DNA from: an uncultured Clostridia bacterium | Lineage (GTDB): Bacteria > Bacillota > Clostridia > Oscillospirales > Acutalibacteraceae | Assembly (NCBI GenBank): GCA_937880805.1 | Contig: CALGRR010000105.1 | Location: 7,000 to 70,999, forward strand | Direction: 5' to 3' | DNA length: 64,000 nt | Part shown: positions 35,940 to 45,000 of the stretch, piece after piece | How the letters are laid out: each line of letters opens with the position of its first letter | Position numbering within the stretch: position 1 is the stretch's first letter | Notes under the pieces: generated by a model | Told to the model about the DNA's origin: nothing | Databases searched by the model: none | What the model saw: only the letters and a program-made list of their open reading frames with translations | Translations under genes and position numbers: made by a program

Positions 35940-36491
35940 TTAATCAATATGCATTCTGTAATTCTTAACTTTATAAGTCACAGAGCCGTCACGCTTGGAA
36001 TGTTCGCCGAAGCTTTCAAATTTCAAACCGCACTTTTCCATAACTCTGCCCGATGCAGGGTTATCAACAGCATGACTTGCCGTGAAATCTTTTACACCGT
36101 GAACATTATGTGAAAACTCTATAATTCGTTTTGTGGCTTCGGTTGTGTAACCGTTGTTCCAATACTCATATCTTATGTTATAGCCGAAACCCCAGGCTCC
36201 GTCATCATTTCCCATCGGTCCAATGCTGATACTTCCGATAAGAACATTGCCTTCTTTCAGCACTATTCCCCAATGAAAATCTTCTTCAACGGGGACTATT
36301 TCAGTAATCCATCGAACAGTTTGGCTAATTTCGGTGTAAAGAGGATAAGACATAAACTTGTTAACTCTCGGGTCGCTGTGCCAAATAAATGCTGTTTCGG
36401 CATCTTCGGGGGTTAAAGGTCTTAAAATCAGTCGTTCTGTTTCGAGAACGGGAGTTCTTTCATAATATAATTCTTGATTTGTTTTATTCAT
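35940..36491 (-). CDS. GNAT-family N-acetyltransferase, RimJ/RimL type
   Basis: A 183-residue acetyl-CoA-dependent acetyltransferase. LETERLILRPLTPEDAE at the N-terminus and YNIRYEYWNNGYTTEA plus VDNPASGRVMEKCGLKFE are typical of the RimJ/RimL branch. ATG 36491 is chosen because AAAGG lies 9 nt upstream; the ATG at 36500 has its ribosome site directly adjoining. It overlaps the methyltransferase stop by 8 bp, so it is the second gene of the attenuated operon. Such enzymes act on protein N-termini or small molecules including antibiotics; the substrate is unknown. Confidence 0.85.
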   Translation of the reverse strand: MNKTNQELYYERTPVLETERLILRPLTPEDAETAFIWHSDPRVNKFMSYPLYTEISQTVRWITEIVPVEEDFHWGIVLKEGNVLIGSISIGPMGNDDGAWGFGYNIRYEYWNNGYTTEATKRIIEFSHNVHGVKDFTASHAVDNPASGRVMEKCGLKFESFGEHSKRDGSVTYKVKNYRMHID

Positions 36492-37332
36492 TAATTTCAT
36501 CCTTTCTCAACACATCAAGTGTGTGGTGTGATAAACCGATTAAATCCTGTCTTTCGCAGGTTTTGAAATGGTATTTCAGATACAGTTCATAGGTTTCGTT
36601 ATCCATTTTGTCGATTACTTCACGCATATGGCAGGCATAGCCGTCAGTCGCAACAAAATGAAGTCTTTGAGCATTCAGTTTTTCCGTCAGCTCAAATATT
36701 TCATCTCTGGTATAGAGCTTGAAAATGCCGTGCGGAGGGAAAAATGTTTCAAAGGTTTCGGTGTCAATAAGACCGTCTTCAATGCTTTGTTGAACCTTAT
36801 TGTTTTTGAAAATCCCCGTTAACACAGAAGGGTCAACCATACAGTATGCAACGAAAACGTAGCCGCCGTTTTTGGTGATTCGCATTGCTTCTGACAGAGC
36901 TTTTTTCTGTTCTTCAACCGTATAGAGATGATACATAGGACCGAGCAAAAGCGTTATATCATAGCTTTCATCGGGATATTCGGACAGATTGATTGCGTTT
37001 CCTTGTCTGATTCTGATTTTTTCATTCGGCTGTGTTTTTGTTTTGAAAATCTCAATGTTATGCTCAATGAGTTCAACGGCATCAACCTCAAAACCTTTTT
37101 GAGCAAAGTAATGTGAGTATCTGCCGGTAGCGGCACCGATTTCCATAATCTTCATTCCGTCCTTCAGATATTTCTCAATATACTTTGTGGTTGTAAGGAA
37201 TTCAATTCTGCCGTGCTTTGATAAAAGGCGTGAATCCTCGTCGATACGGTTATAGAAATCTACAAGATGATTACCTGTTTTTACAGGTTGCTTTTTGAAA
37301 AGCTTCTTTTTGATTAAATCAAATAATTTCAT
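36484..37332 (-). CDS. Class I SAM-dependent methyltransferase
   Basis: A 282-residue Rossmann-fold methyltransferase: IMEIGAATGRYSHYFA is SAM motif I, VDAVELIEHNIEIF motif II, and DITLLLGPMYHL motif IV (post-Asp). Several residues before the core (FYNRIDEDSRLLSKHGRIEF) match a family common in Clostridia and without a known substrate. ATG 37332 has CAAAGGAG upstream; frames reaching further upstream read through the attenuator. It is preceded by promoter, leader peptide and terminator, and followed by a GNAT gene, which suggests inducible expression, perhaps by a ribosome-acting compound. Confidence 0.85.
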   Translation of the reverse strand: MKLFDLIKKKLFKKQPVKTGNHLVDFYNRIDEDSRLLSKHGRIEFLTTTKYIEKYLKDGMKIMEIGAATGRYSHYFAQKGFEVDAVELIEHNIEIFKTKTQPNEKIRIRQGNAINLSEYPDESYDITLLLGPMYHLYTVEEQKKALSEAMRITKNGGYVFVAYCMVDPSVLTGIFKNNKVQQSIEDGLIDTETFETFFPPHGIFKLYTRDEIFELTEKLNAQRLHFVATDGYACHMREVIDKMDNETYELYLKYHFKTCERQDLIGLSHHTLDVLRKDEINE

Positions 37333-37349
37333 AACAATTCTCCTTTGTA

Positions 37350-37392
37350 TAAAAAATAAACGGTGTAAGCATCTGCAGCTGCTTACACCGTT
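37350..37392 (-). terminator. Attenuator hairpin upstream of the methyltransferase
   Basis: On the minus strand AACGGTGTAAGC pairs perfectly with GCTTACACCGTT (37392-37381 with 37370-37359) over a 10-nt loop, followed by TTTATTTTTTAT. It lies 22 nt after the leader peptide stop and before the methyltransferase ribosome site, so it should stop transcription unless translation of the leader changes folding. Confidence 0.8.
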
Positions 37393-37414
37393 ATAAACAT
37401 ATGGAAATATATAG

Positions 37415-37525
37415 TTATCTATCCCAAAATGAATATAGAGGTATAAGCCTGCAAGCCGACTGATAATCGTGCTGTGCAAGCCAATTCATATCCATATCAA
37501 ATTTTGAGAAAAGATATGTGTTCAT
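37415..37525 (-). CDS. Putative 36-residue leader peptide
   Basis: ATG at 37525 follows GAGGT, and the frame of 36 codons ends at TAA 37417-37415. The peptide begins MNTYLFSKFDMDMNWLAQHD and ends RLIPLYSFWDR; it lacks a signal peptide. The position, between a consensus promoter and a terminator hairpin ahead of a methyltransferase, is that of regulatory leader peptides of antibiotic-resistance genes. The exact stalling site is not visible. It could also be a small stand-alone protein. Confidence 0.6.
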   Translation of the reverse strand: MNTYLFSKFDMDMNWLAQHDYQSACRLIPLYSFWDR

Positions 37526-37550
37526 AAAATTTACCTCGTTTGTTTTTGCC

Positions 37551-37579
37551 AATATAGCATATTGAATTTTGTTTGTCAA
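37551..37579 (-). promoter_or_regulatory. Sigma-A promoter of the leader peptide operon
   Basis: On the minus strand TTGACA (37579-37574) and TATATT (37556-37551), 17-bp spacer, 26 bp before the leader ATG. Confidence 0.8.
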
Positions 37580-37649
37580 CAAAATAAAACCGTATTATTT
37601 TATTTTTGTAGCAAATACTAAATTCACAACAATGCAAAGGAGAGTTATT

Positions 37650-37835
37650 ATGGCAAATCTCACAGCAAAAGAGCTTTCGGCAATTGAAGATCAGCTCAAC
37701 TGCGAACAGAACCTCATAAAGAAATACAGAGCGTATGCACAGTCTGCAAGCGACCCTCAGATTAAATCAACCTGCGAGCAGATTGCAAATCAGCATAAGC
37801 AGCATTTTGATACCCTTATGGGTTATCTTTATTAA
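37650..37835 (+). CDS. Small CotF-like spore coat protein
   Basis: A 61-residue helical protein (LTAKELSAIEDQLNCEQNLI, then IKSTCEQIANQHKQHFDTLMGYL) resembling the N-terminal ferritin-like helices of CotF family coat proteins. ATG 37650 has AAAGGAGAG just upstream. It is followed after 12 bp by a second, larger family member; the pair is common in spore-forming Clostridia and is likely expressed during sporulation. Function in the coat is inferred from family. Confidence 0.7.
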   Translation: MANLTAKELSAIEDQLNCEQNLIKKYRAYAQSASDPQIKSTCEQIANQHKQHFDTLMGYLY

Positions 37836-37847
37836 GGAGGAATACCG

Positions 37848-38111
37848 ATGAATCTCACCGACAGAGAAATTATGGATGACGTGCTTTCATCGCAGAAGCA
37901 CATTACCGGTTCTTACAATACCTTTACCAACGAGTGTGTGAACGAACAGCTTAAAAATGATATGCTTAAAATTCTTAACGATGAGCATAACATTCAGTTC
38001 ACCGTTTTCGGCGATATGCAGAAAAGAGGCTGGTACAGCCCCGCCGCAGCCCAGGCACAGAATGTTACCGAAGCGAAAACAAAGTTTGAGGGAATTGCAA
38101 CTCAGCTTTAA
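37848..38111 (+). CDS. CotF-family spore coat protein
   Basis: An 87-residue protein with LTDREIMDDVLSSQKHITGS and MQKRGWYSPAAAQ, the hallmark end of CotF-like proteins. AAGGAGGAATACCG precedes ATG 37848. It follows its smaller partner by 12 bp and ends at a terminator. It supports a spore-forming lifestyle. Confidence 0.85.
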   Translation: MNLTDREIMDDVLSSQKHITGSYNTFTNECVNEQLKNDMLKILNDEHNIQFTVFGDMQKRGWYSPAAAQAQNVTEAKTKFEGIATQL

Positions 38112-38122
38112 TAAGAATTTTT

Positions 38123-38164
38123 ACGGCACAGAGCATAAAAATGCATTTTGTGCCGTTATTTTTT
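38123..38164 (+). terminator. Terminator after the coat genes
   Basis: ACGGCACA/TGTGCCGT stem (38123-38130 with 38149-38156) with an internal AT-rich hairpin, then a T tract. Confidence 0.8.
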
Positions 38165-38185
38165 AAAATTTTTATCAAAAAAGGG

Positions 38186-38214
38186 TTGGAAAAAATAAGA
38201 ATATATTTTATAAT
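38186..38214 (+). promoter_or_regulatory. Sigma-A promoter of the hprK operon
   Basis: TTGGAA at 38186-38191 and TATAAT at 38209-38214 with a 17-bp spacer. Confidence 0.65.
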
Positions 38215-38261
38215 ACAATTAATATGGGTTTATATCGATAAATGCCAAAAGGAGAGTTGGT

Positions 38262-39230
38262 ATGAGCAGCAAATATTCCGTTTCGCTTGAAAAGGTAGTA
38301 AACGATTTATCCTTTCAGGTTATTTATACTCCGAAGGATATTGCGGATATTTACATAACCGCACAGGATGTTAACAGACCCGGGCTTATCCTGACGGGCT
38401 TTGAGGATTATTTTGACCCTGCCCGCATACAGTTCCTTGGACTCACGGAGCTTGAATATTTCAAGAGCCTTAATAAAGAAGCTTTTCTTGAATGTCTTGA
38501 AAGATTTTTCTCAAAGCGTCCCGCCGCAGTTGTTGTAACAAGAGGCTTAACCTGCGGAAAACGGTTTTTGAGCTTTGCCGAAAAATACGAGGTTCCCGTT
38601 CTCGGCACTTCCGAATCAACCTCGGGCAGTATGTCTGCAACAATTTCATATCTCGGAGTTGAGCTTGCACAAAGAATAACCCGCCACGGTGTTCTTGTTG
38701 AGGTTTACGGCGAAGGCGTTCTTATTCTCGGTGACAGCGGAGTAGGTAAAAGCGAAACAGCCCTTGAGCTTATCAAGAGGGGACACAGACTTATTGCCGA
38801 TGATGCGGTTGAAATCAGAAGAGTATCAAATAAAACTCTTGTTGGCTCCGCCCCCGATAACATCCGCCATTTTATTGAGCTTCGCGGTGTCGGCATTCTC
38901 AATGCAAGGCGTCTTTTCGGTATGGGTGCCGTTAAGATGACAGAAAAGGTTGATATGGTTGTTCAGCTTGAACCGTGGGACAGTGAAAAGGTTTATGACC
39001 GCCTCGGAATGGATAACGAATATACCGAAATTCTCGATATAAAGGTTCCCATAACAACCGTTCCCGTAAAGCCCGGCAGAAATCTTTCGATTATTATTGA
39101 AGCTGCGGCTATGAATAACAGACAGAAAAAAATGGGCTATAATGCGGCGAGGGAGCTGCTTCACAGCCTTGGAATGACAGACGATATAATTCCCGCAAAA
39201 AAGGAACTTGAGTTCTGGCATAATTTTTAA
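38262..39230 (+). CDS. hprK: HPr kinase/phosphorylase
   Basis: Phosphorylates HPr at its regulatory serine and reverses this, controlling carbon catabolite repression through CcpA. The 322-residue protein has H142 (RITRHGVLVEVYGEG), Walker A GDSGVGKS (157-164) and the downstream LRGVGILNARRLFG signature. It heads a run with glucokinase and murB, linking sugar sensing with central metabolism. GGAGAG precedes ATG 38262. Confidence 0.96.
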   Translation: MSSKYSVSLEKVVNDLSFQVIYTPKDIADIYITAQDVNRPGLILTGFEDYFDPARIQFLGLTELEYFKSLNKEAFLECLERFFSKRPAAVVVTRGLTCGKRFLSFAEKYEVPVLGTSESTSGSMSATISYLGVELAQRITRHGVLVEVYGEGVLILGDSGVGKSETALELIKRGHRLIADDAVEIRRVSNKTLVGSAPDNIRHFIELRGVGILNARRLFGMGAVKMTEKVDMVVQLEPWDSEKVYDRLGMDNEYTEILDIKVPITTVPVKPGRNLSIIIEAAAMNNRQKKMGYNAARELLHSLGMTDDIIPAKKELEFWHNF

Positions 39231-39264
39231 TCAGTAATTATAAAACTTTTTTGGAGGTAATAAT

Positions 39265-40212
39265 ATGTATAGAATCGGTGTTGATCTCGGAGGAACAAAT
39301 ATTGCGGTTGGCGTTGTTTCCGAAGATATGAAAATTATCGGCAGAGGCAAGGTTAAAACCAGATGCCCCAGACCTGCTGAAGAAATTTTTGATGATATTG
39401 CTCTTGCTGTTGAAATGGCAGTCAAGGATGCCGGAATCTCAATGGATGAGGTTGTTTCTGTTGGTGTGGGCACTCCCGGCTCTGTAAACAAAGATACGGG
39501 TTATATTGAGTTTGCAAATAACCTTGCGTTTGAGAATGTTCCCGCAAAGGAAATGCTTGAAGCAAGAATAGGCAAAACCGTATATCTTGATAACGATGCA
39601 AACTGTGCAGCACTCGGCGAAGCAATCGCAGGTGTAGGCAAGGGTGTTGGTAACTTTGTTGCAGTAACTCTCGGCACGGGCGTTGGCAGCGGCATTATTG
39701 TTAACGGTAAAATCGTAAGCGGTGTTAACTATGCGGCAGGCGAAATGGGCCACACAGTTATTGCTGTTAACGGCAAGCAGTGCAACTGCGGCAGAAAAGG
39801 CTGCTGGGAGCAGTATGCATCCGCAACAGCTCTTATCTCACAGACCAAGGAAGCAATGCTTGAAGATAAAGAGAGCAAAATGTGGCAGATAGTTAACGGT
39901 AATATAGATAACGCAAGCGGCAGAACAGCTTTTGATGCAATGCGTCTTGGTGACGAAACAGCAAAGAAGGTTGTTGATAACTATATTTATTATGTATCAG
40001 TCGGTGTTATCAATATCATCAACACATTCCAGCCTGAATTTGTTTGCATCGGCGGCGGCATCAGCCACGAGGGTGAAACTCTTCTTGCTCCTATGATTGA
40101 ACATATTAATAACGAACACTACAGCATACATTCAAGCAAGCAGACCAAGGTTGTTGCTGCAGAGCTCGGCAATGACGCAGGCATTTTCGGTGCTGCTTTA
40201 CTTGACGAATAA
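39265..40212 (+). CDS. glcK: ROK-family glucokinase
   Basis: Phosphorylates glucose to glucose-6-phosphate. The 315-residue protein begins with the ATP loop GVDLGGTNIAVGVV, has LDNDANCAALGEA, GTGVGSGIIVNG, EMGHTV and the zinc motif CNCGRKGCWEQYAS, the full ROK glucokinase set. It follows hprK by 34 bp, with GGAGG before the ATG, so the main catabolite-control kinase and a sugar kinase are co-expressed. Substrate could also include mannose or fructose; glucokinase is the default call for this form. Confidence 0.92.
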   Translation: MYRIGVDLGGTNIAVGVVSEDMKIIGRGKVKTRCPRPAEEIFDDIALAVEMAVKDAGISMDEVVSVGVGTPGSVNKDTGYIEFANNLAFENVPAKEMLEARIGKTVYLDNDANCAALGEAIAGVGKGVGNFVAVTLGTGVGSGIIVNGKIVSGVNYAAGEMGHTVIAVNGKQCNCGRKGCWEQYASATALISQTKEAMLEDKESKMWQIVNGNIDNASGRTAFDAMRLGDETAKKVVDNYIYYVSVGVINIINTFQPEFVCIGGGISHEGETLLAPMIEHINNEHYSIHSSKQTKVVAAELGNDAGIFGAALLDE

Positions 40213-40236
40213 TTATTTTTTTAATCGGAGGAAACT

Positions 40237-41136
40237 ATGAGCTTATATAGTGAACTTTTTGCTTTGTGCAAAAAAATCGGATGTGAATATTCAGAAACCG
40301 CTTTACTCAGCGACTATACAAGCTTTAAAATCGGCGGTAAGGCTGATGCTATGGTTTTTCCCGATAGTCTTGAAAAAATTAAAAACATTGTTTCGTTTGC
40401 CGATGAGCAGAAAATGCCCGTTTTCATTCTCGGAAAAGGCAGCAATCTGCTTGTCGGTGACGAAGGCGTAAAAGGTGTTGTTATCAATACCTGCCGCTTT
40501 GATAAAATTGAACTTGTTGATGAAACAACAATCGTTTGCCAAAGCGGAGCTTCACTTATGAGGCTTTGCCGTTTTGCACTTGAAAATTCGCTCACGGGTC
40601 TTGAATTTGCATTCGGAATTCCGGGCACGGCGGGCGGTGCGGCATATATGAACGCAGGTGCATACGGCGGAGAAATGAAGGATGTTCTTGTTGAGTGTGG
40701 GCACCTGAAAAACGGTGTTGAAGGCTCATTTTCGGGCGAGGAATTAAAGCTCGGCTACAGAAAAAGCGTTTATTCCGATAAGGATTATATCATCACATCA
40801 CTCACCTTAAAGCTTCAGAAAGGCAATAAGGAAGAGATAAAAGCAAAAATGGATGACCTTATGTCACGCCGTAAGGATAAGCAGCCGCTTGAATTCCCGA
40901 GTGCGGGCAGCACATTTAAAAGACCCGAAGGATATTTTGCGGGTGCTCTTATTGAGCAGTGCGGCTTAAAAGGCTTCACAGTCGGCGGTGCTCAGGTGAG
41001 CGAAAAGCACGCAGGTTTTGTTATCAATACCGGCTCGGCAACCGCAAAGGATGTTAATGAGCTTATTGCCCACTGCCAAAAAACTGTTTATGAAAATACG
41101 GGTGTTTTGCTTGAGCCCGAAGTGAAAATCATTTAA
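40237..41136 (+). CDS. murB: UDP-N-acetylenolpyruvoylglucosamine reductase
   Basis: FAD-dependent reduction giving UDP-MurNAc for peptidoglycan. The 299-residue protein has TSFKIGGKADAMVFP, ILGKGSNLLVGDEGVKGVVI, GIPGTAGGAAYMNAGAYGGE, FPSAGSTFKRPEGYFAGALI with catalytic Ser and a C-terminal LEPEVKII with catalytic Glu. It is the MurB type II form. It follows glcK by 24 bp and precedes whiA by 14 bp. Confidence 0.96.
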   Translation: MSLYSELFALCKKIGCEYSETALLSDYTSFKIGGKADAMVFPDSLEKIKNIVSFADEQKMPVFILGKGSNLLVGDEGVKGVVINTCRFDKIELVDETTIVCQSGASLMRLCRFALENSLTGLEFAFGIPGTAGGAAYMNAGAYGGEMKDVLVECGHLKNGVEGSFSGEELKLGYRKSVYSDKDYIITSLTLKLQKGNKEEIKAKMDDLMSRRKDKQPLEFPSAGSTFKRPEGYFAGALIEQCGLKGFTVGGAQVSEKHAGFVINTGSATAKDVNELIAHCQKTVYENTGVLLEPEVKII

Positions 41137-41150
41137 CGGGAGGAATTGCC

Positions 41151-42050
41151 GTGTCTTTTTCGTCGGAATTAAAAAGTGAATTGGCAAACGCAGAGAATCT
41201 TTCCTCCTGCTGTTTTCACGCACAAGTCTATGGGCTTGTGCTTTTTGCTCATTTCTCAAAATATAACTTTTCAATAACAACCGAAAACAACGATGTTTTT
41301 TCTTTGTATTTATCATATTTAAAGGATTACTGCGAGGTTGAGCCCGTGATAAGCGAAACGGGCACAAAAAAGCAGACAGCTTACCTTAAAACGGATAAGG
41401 ATAAAGAAAAGGCATTTGAAAAATTCGGACATACCTCCAAGGAGGCAACCTTAAGAATTAACCGTGCAAACATATCGGAGGAATGTTGCTCCGCCGCTTT
41501 TCTCAGAGGCGTTTTTCTCTCTTGCGGCACGGTTACAGACCCCGAGAGAGGCTATCATCTTGAATTTGTTGTGCCCTATAAAAGACTTTCTGCCGACCTT
41601 ATGAAATTTATGGATGAGCTTGGGCTTAATCCGAAATATATCGTAAGAAAAGGCAACCACGTTATTTATTTCAAAGACAGCGAGAGCATAGAGGATATTC
41701 TTGCAATTATGGGTGCAGCCAATGCATCGCTTTACATAATGAATGTAAAGATTGAAAAAGATGTGAAAAACAAGATTAACAGAAGAATTAATTTTGAAAT
41801 TTCAAACATAAATAAAACCGTTGATGCTGCAAAGCTTCAGCTTGAAGCGATTGAATATATCGAGGGCAAGTGCGGAATTTCGGCACTGCCTGAGAATTTG
41901 CAGAAAATTGCGGAGTTAAGGCTTGAAAATCCCGAGGCGAGCCTTAAAGATTTGGAGCAGATGCTCGATGAACCCATCAGCCGTTCGGGAGTTAACCACA
42001 GACTCGGCAGAATAGTTAAATTTGCCGAGAATTTGAAAAACGGAGAATAA
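41151..42050 (+). CDS. whiA: DNA-binding protein WhiA
   Basis: Regulator tied to cell division and sporulation in Gram-positive bacteria, with LAGLIDADG-like N-terminal domains and a C-terminal helix-turn-helix (SRSGVNHRLGRIVKFA). The 299-residue protein has AAFLRGVFLSCGTVTDPERGYHLEF typical of the family (quoted in two parts: AAFLRGVFLSCGTV and RGYHLEF). The start is GTG 41151, with GGGAGGAA upstream. In most Firmicutes it follows rapZ and yvcK, which are absent here. It is 2 bp before dnaE. Confidence 0.94.
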   Translation: MSFSSELKSELANAENLSSCCFHAQVYGLVLFAHFSKYNFSITTENNDVFSLYLSYLKDYCEVEPVISETGTKKQTAYLKTDKDKEKAFEKFGHTSKEATLRINRANISEECCSAAFLRGVFLSCGTVTDPERGYHLEFVVPYKRLSADLMKFMDELGLNPKYIVRKGNHVIYFKDSESIEDILAIMGAANASLYIMNVKIEKDVKNKINRRINFEISNINKTVDAAKLQLEAIEYIEGKCGISALPENLQKIAELRLENPEASLKDLEQMLDEPISRSGVNHRLGRIVKFAENLKNGE

Positions 42051-42052
42051 CA

Positions 42053-45000
42053 ATGTCTTTTACACACCTTCACGTTCACAGTGAATACAGTCTGCTTGAC
42101 GGTGCCTGCAGAATCGAACCTATGCTTGATAAAATCAAAAGTATGGGTCAGACCTCTGTTGCCATAACAGACCACGGTGTTATGTACGGTGTTATAGATT
42201 TTTACAGAGCAGCCCTTAAAAGGGGAATAAAGCCCGTTATTGGCTGCGAGGTTTATGTTGCACCCCGTTCAAGATTTGATAAGGTGCACGGAATAGATAA
42301 CGAGAGATACCATCTTGTTCTTCTTTGCAAGAACAATGAGGGCTATAAAAATTTAATCAAGCTCGTTTCCGAGGGCTGGGTAAACGGTTTTTACACCAAA
42401 CCCAGAGTTGATAAGGATTTGCTTGAAAAGCATCACGAGGGTCTTATTGCACTTTCAGGCTGCCTTGCGGGTGAGGTTTCGCAGGCACTTCTTCATAATG
42501 ACTATGAGGAAGCGGTTAAAGTTGCAAATTGGTATAAAGAAACCTTCGGTAAAGATAATTATTATATTGAAATTCAGAATCACGGTTTGGGTGAACAGCA
42601 GCAGATTATTCCCGATTTAATCCGTTTGTCAAAAGAAACGGGTATTCCTCTTGCGGCAACCAACGATGCCCATTATGTTGAAAAAGAGGATGCAAGAATG
42701 CAGCAGGTGCTCATCTGCATTCAGACCAACCATATTCTCGGTGAGGATACGGGTCTTGAATTCGGTACTCAGGAGTTCTATCTCAAGAGTGAAGAAGAGA
42801 TGCTTGAAGCTTTTCCCGATTGCCCCGAGGCTGTTGAAAACACCGCAAAAATCGCCGAAAGATGCTCGGTTGAGTTTGAATTCGGCAAAACAAAGTTACC
42901 TCATTTTGAAGTGCCCGAGGGCTGGAATCATTTTGATTGGTTTGCAATGCTCTGCAAAAAGGGTCTTGTTGAAAGATACGGTGAAAATCCGCCCAAGGAA
43001 TATGTGGACAGGCTCAATTATGAGCTCGGAGTCATAGACAGAATGGGCTACACGGATTATTATCTTATAGTTCACGATTTTATCAGGCAGGCAAAGGAGA
43101 TGGGCATTCCCGTCGGACCGGGAAGAGGTTCGGGTGCAGCGAGTATATGTGCATACTGCATAGGCATAACGGGCATTGACCCTATGAAATACAGCTTACT
43201 TTTTGAGCGTTTTCTTAACCCCGAAAGAGTAAGTATGCCCGATTTTGACGTTGATTTCTGCTTTGAAAGAAGAGCAGAGGTTATTGATTATGTTATAGAG
43301 AAATACGGTGCAGACCACGTTGCACAGATTGTAACCTTTGGAACAATGGCGGCGAAAGCCGCACTTCGTGATGTGGGACGAGCAATGGGAATCGCTTATT
43401 CAACCGTTGACCATATTGCAAAACAGGTGCCCAACGAGCTTAATATAACTCTTGACAGAGCACTAAAACGCTCTGCGGAGTTCAAAGCACTTTATGATAA
43501 TGACGATGAAGCCCGTGAGCTCATTGATATGGCACGCAAGGTTGAGGGAATGCCCCGCCACGCTTCAACTCACGCAGCGGGTGTTGTTATCACTCACGAC
43601 CCCGTTGTTTCATATGTTCCTCTTGCAAGAAACGATGAAGCTATAGTAACACAGTTCCCGATGACAACTCTTGAAGAGCTCGGACTTTTAAAAATGGATT
43701 TTCTCGGTTTGAGAACGCTCACCGTTATCAGCTCTGCCGAGAAAATGATAAGAAAAACTAACCCTGATTTTGATATAAACAAAGTCAGCCTTGAAGATAA
43801 AGCGGTTTTTGAAATGATGTGTGCCGCCCAGACCGAGGGCGTTTTCCAGTTTGAATCCGCAGGTATGAGAAGCGTGCTCTCACAGCTTCATCCCGAAAGC
43901 CTTGAAGACCTTATTGCGGTTATTTCTCTTTACCGCCCGGGTCCTATGGATTCCATTCCGACTTATATCGAAAACCGACACAATCCCGATAAGATAAAAT
44001 ATAAAACTCCGCAGCTTAAAAATATTCTTGATGTTACCTACGGCTGTATGGTTTATCAGGAGCAGGTTATGCAGATTTGCCGTGAGCTTGCGGGATATTC
44101 ATACGGAAGAGCTGATATTGTACGCCGTGCAATGAGCAAAAAGAAGCACGATGTTATGGTTAAAGAGCGTGAGCACTTTGTTCACGGTATGGTTGATGAA
44201 AACGGCAATATCATATGCGAGGGTGCGGTCAGAAGAGGTATCGACGAGAGAGTGGCAAATGAAATCTTTGACGAAATGATGTCTTTTGCTTCATACGCTT
44301 TCAATAAAGCTCACGCCGCTGCATATGCCTATGTTGCTTATCAGACAGCTTATCTCAAATGCCATTATCCCTGCGAATTCCTTGCAGCCCTGCTCACAAG
44401 CTTTCTTGATAACACAGGCAAGGTTGTTCAGTATATCAATGAATGCTCAAGGCTCGGCATAAAAATTTTGCCGCCGCATATCAACGAAAGCCTTGATTCG
44501 TTTGCTGTTTCAGACGGAAATATCCATTTCAGCCTTCTTGCCGTTAAAAATCTCGGCAGGGGATTCATTAAAAGAATAATTGATGAACGCACCCAAAACG
44601 GAAAATTCGTTGATTTTTACGATTTCTGCAAGAGAATGCACGGCAAGGATTTTAACCGCCGTTCTCTTGAAAGCCTCATTAAATGCGGTGCTTTTGACGG
44701 GCTCGGTGCCAACAGAAGGCAGATGTTTACCGTTATTGACAGCGTGCTTGAAGAGATTGAAAGCGAAAAAAGAAGAAATGTTGACGGCCAGCTCGGCTTT
44801 GGCGATTTGATGAGCCAAAGCTATGACGAGGAGCCGATTACTGCAACATTCTCATATCCCGAGCTTGAAGAATTCAAGCCTGAAATACTTCTTCAATATG
44901 AAAAAGAGGTTGCGGGAATGTATCTTTCGGGCCATCCTATGGCTAAATACCGCAGCCTTTCCGAAAGCCTCAAATGTGCAAAGCTTTTTCATATTATTGA

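Noticed and set aside
37333..37479. Extended N-terminus of the methyltransferase from 37479
   Set aside because: The extension reads through the terminator hairpin and leader; the ATG at 37332 has a clear ribosome site.
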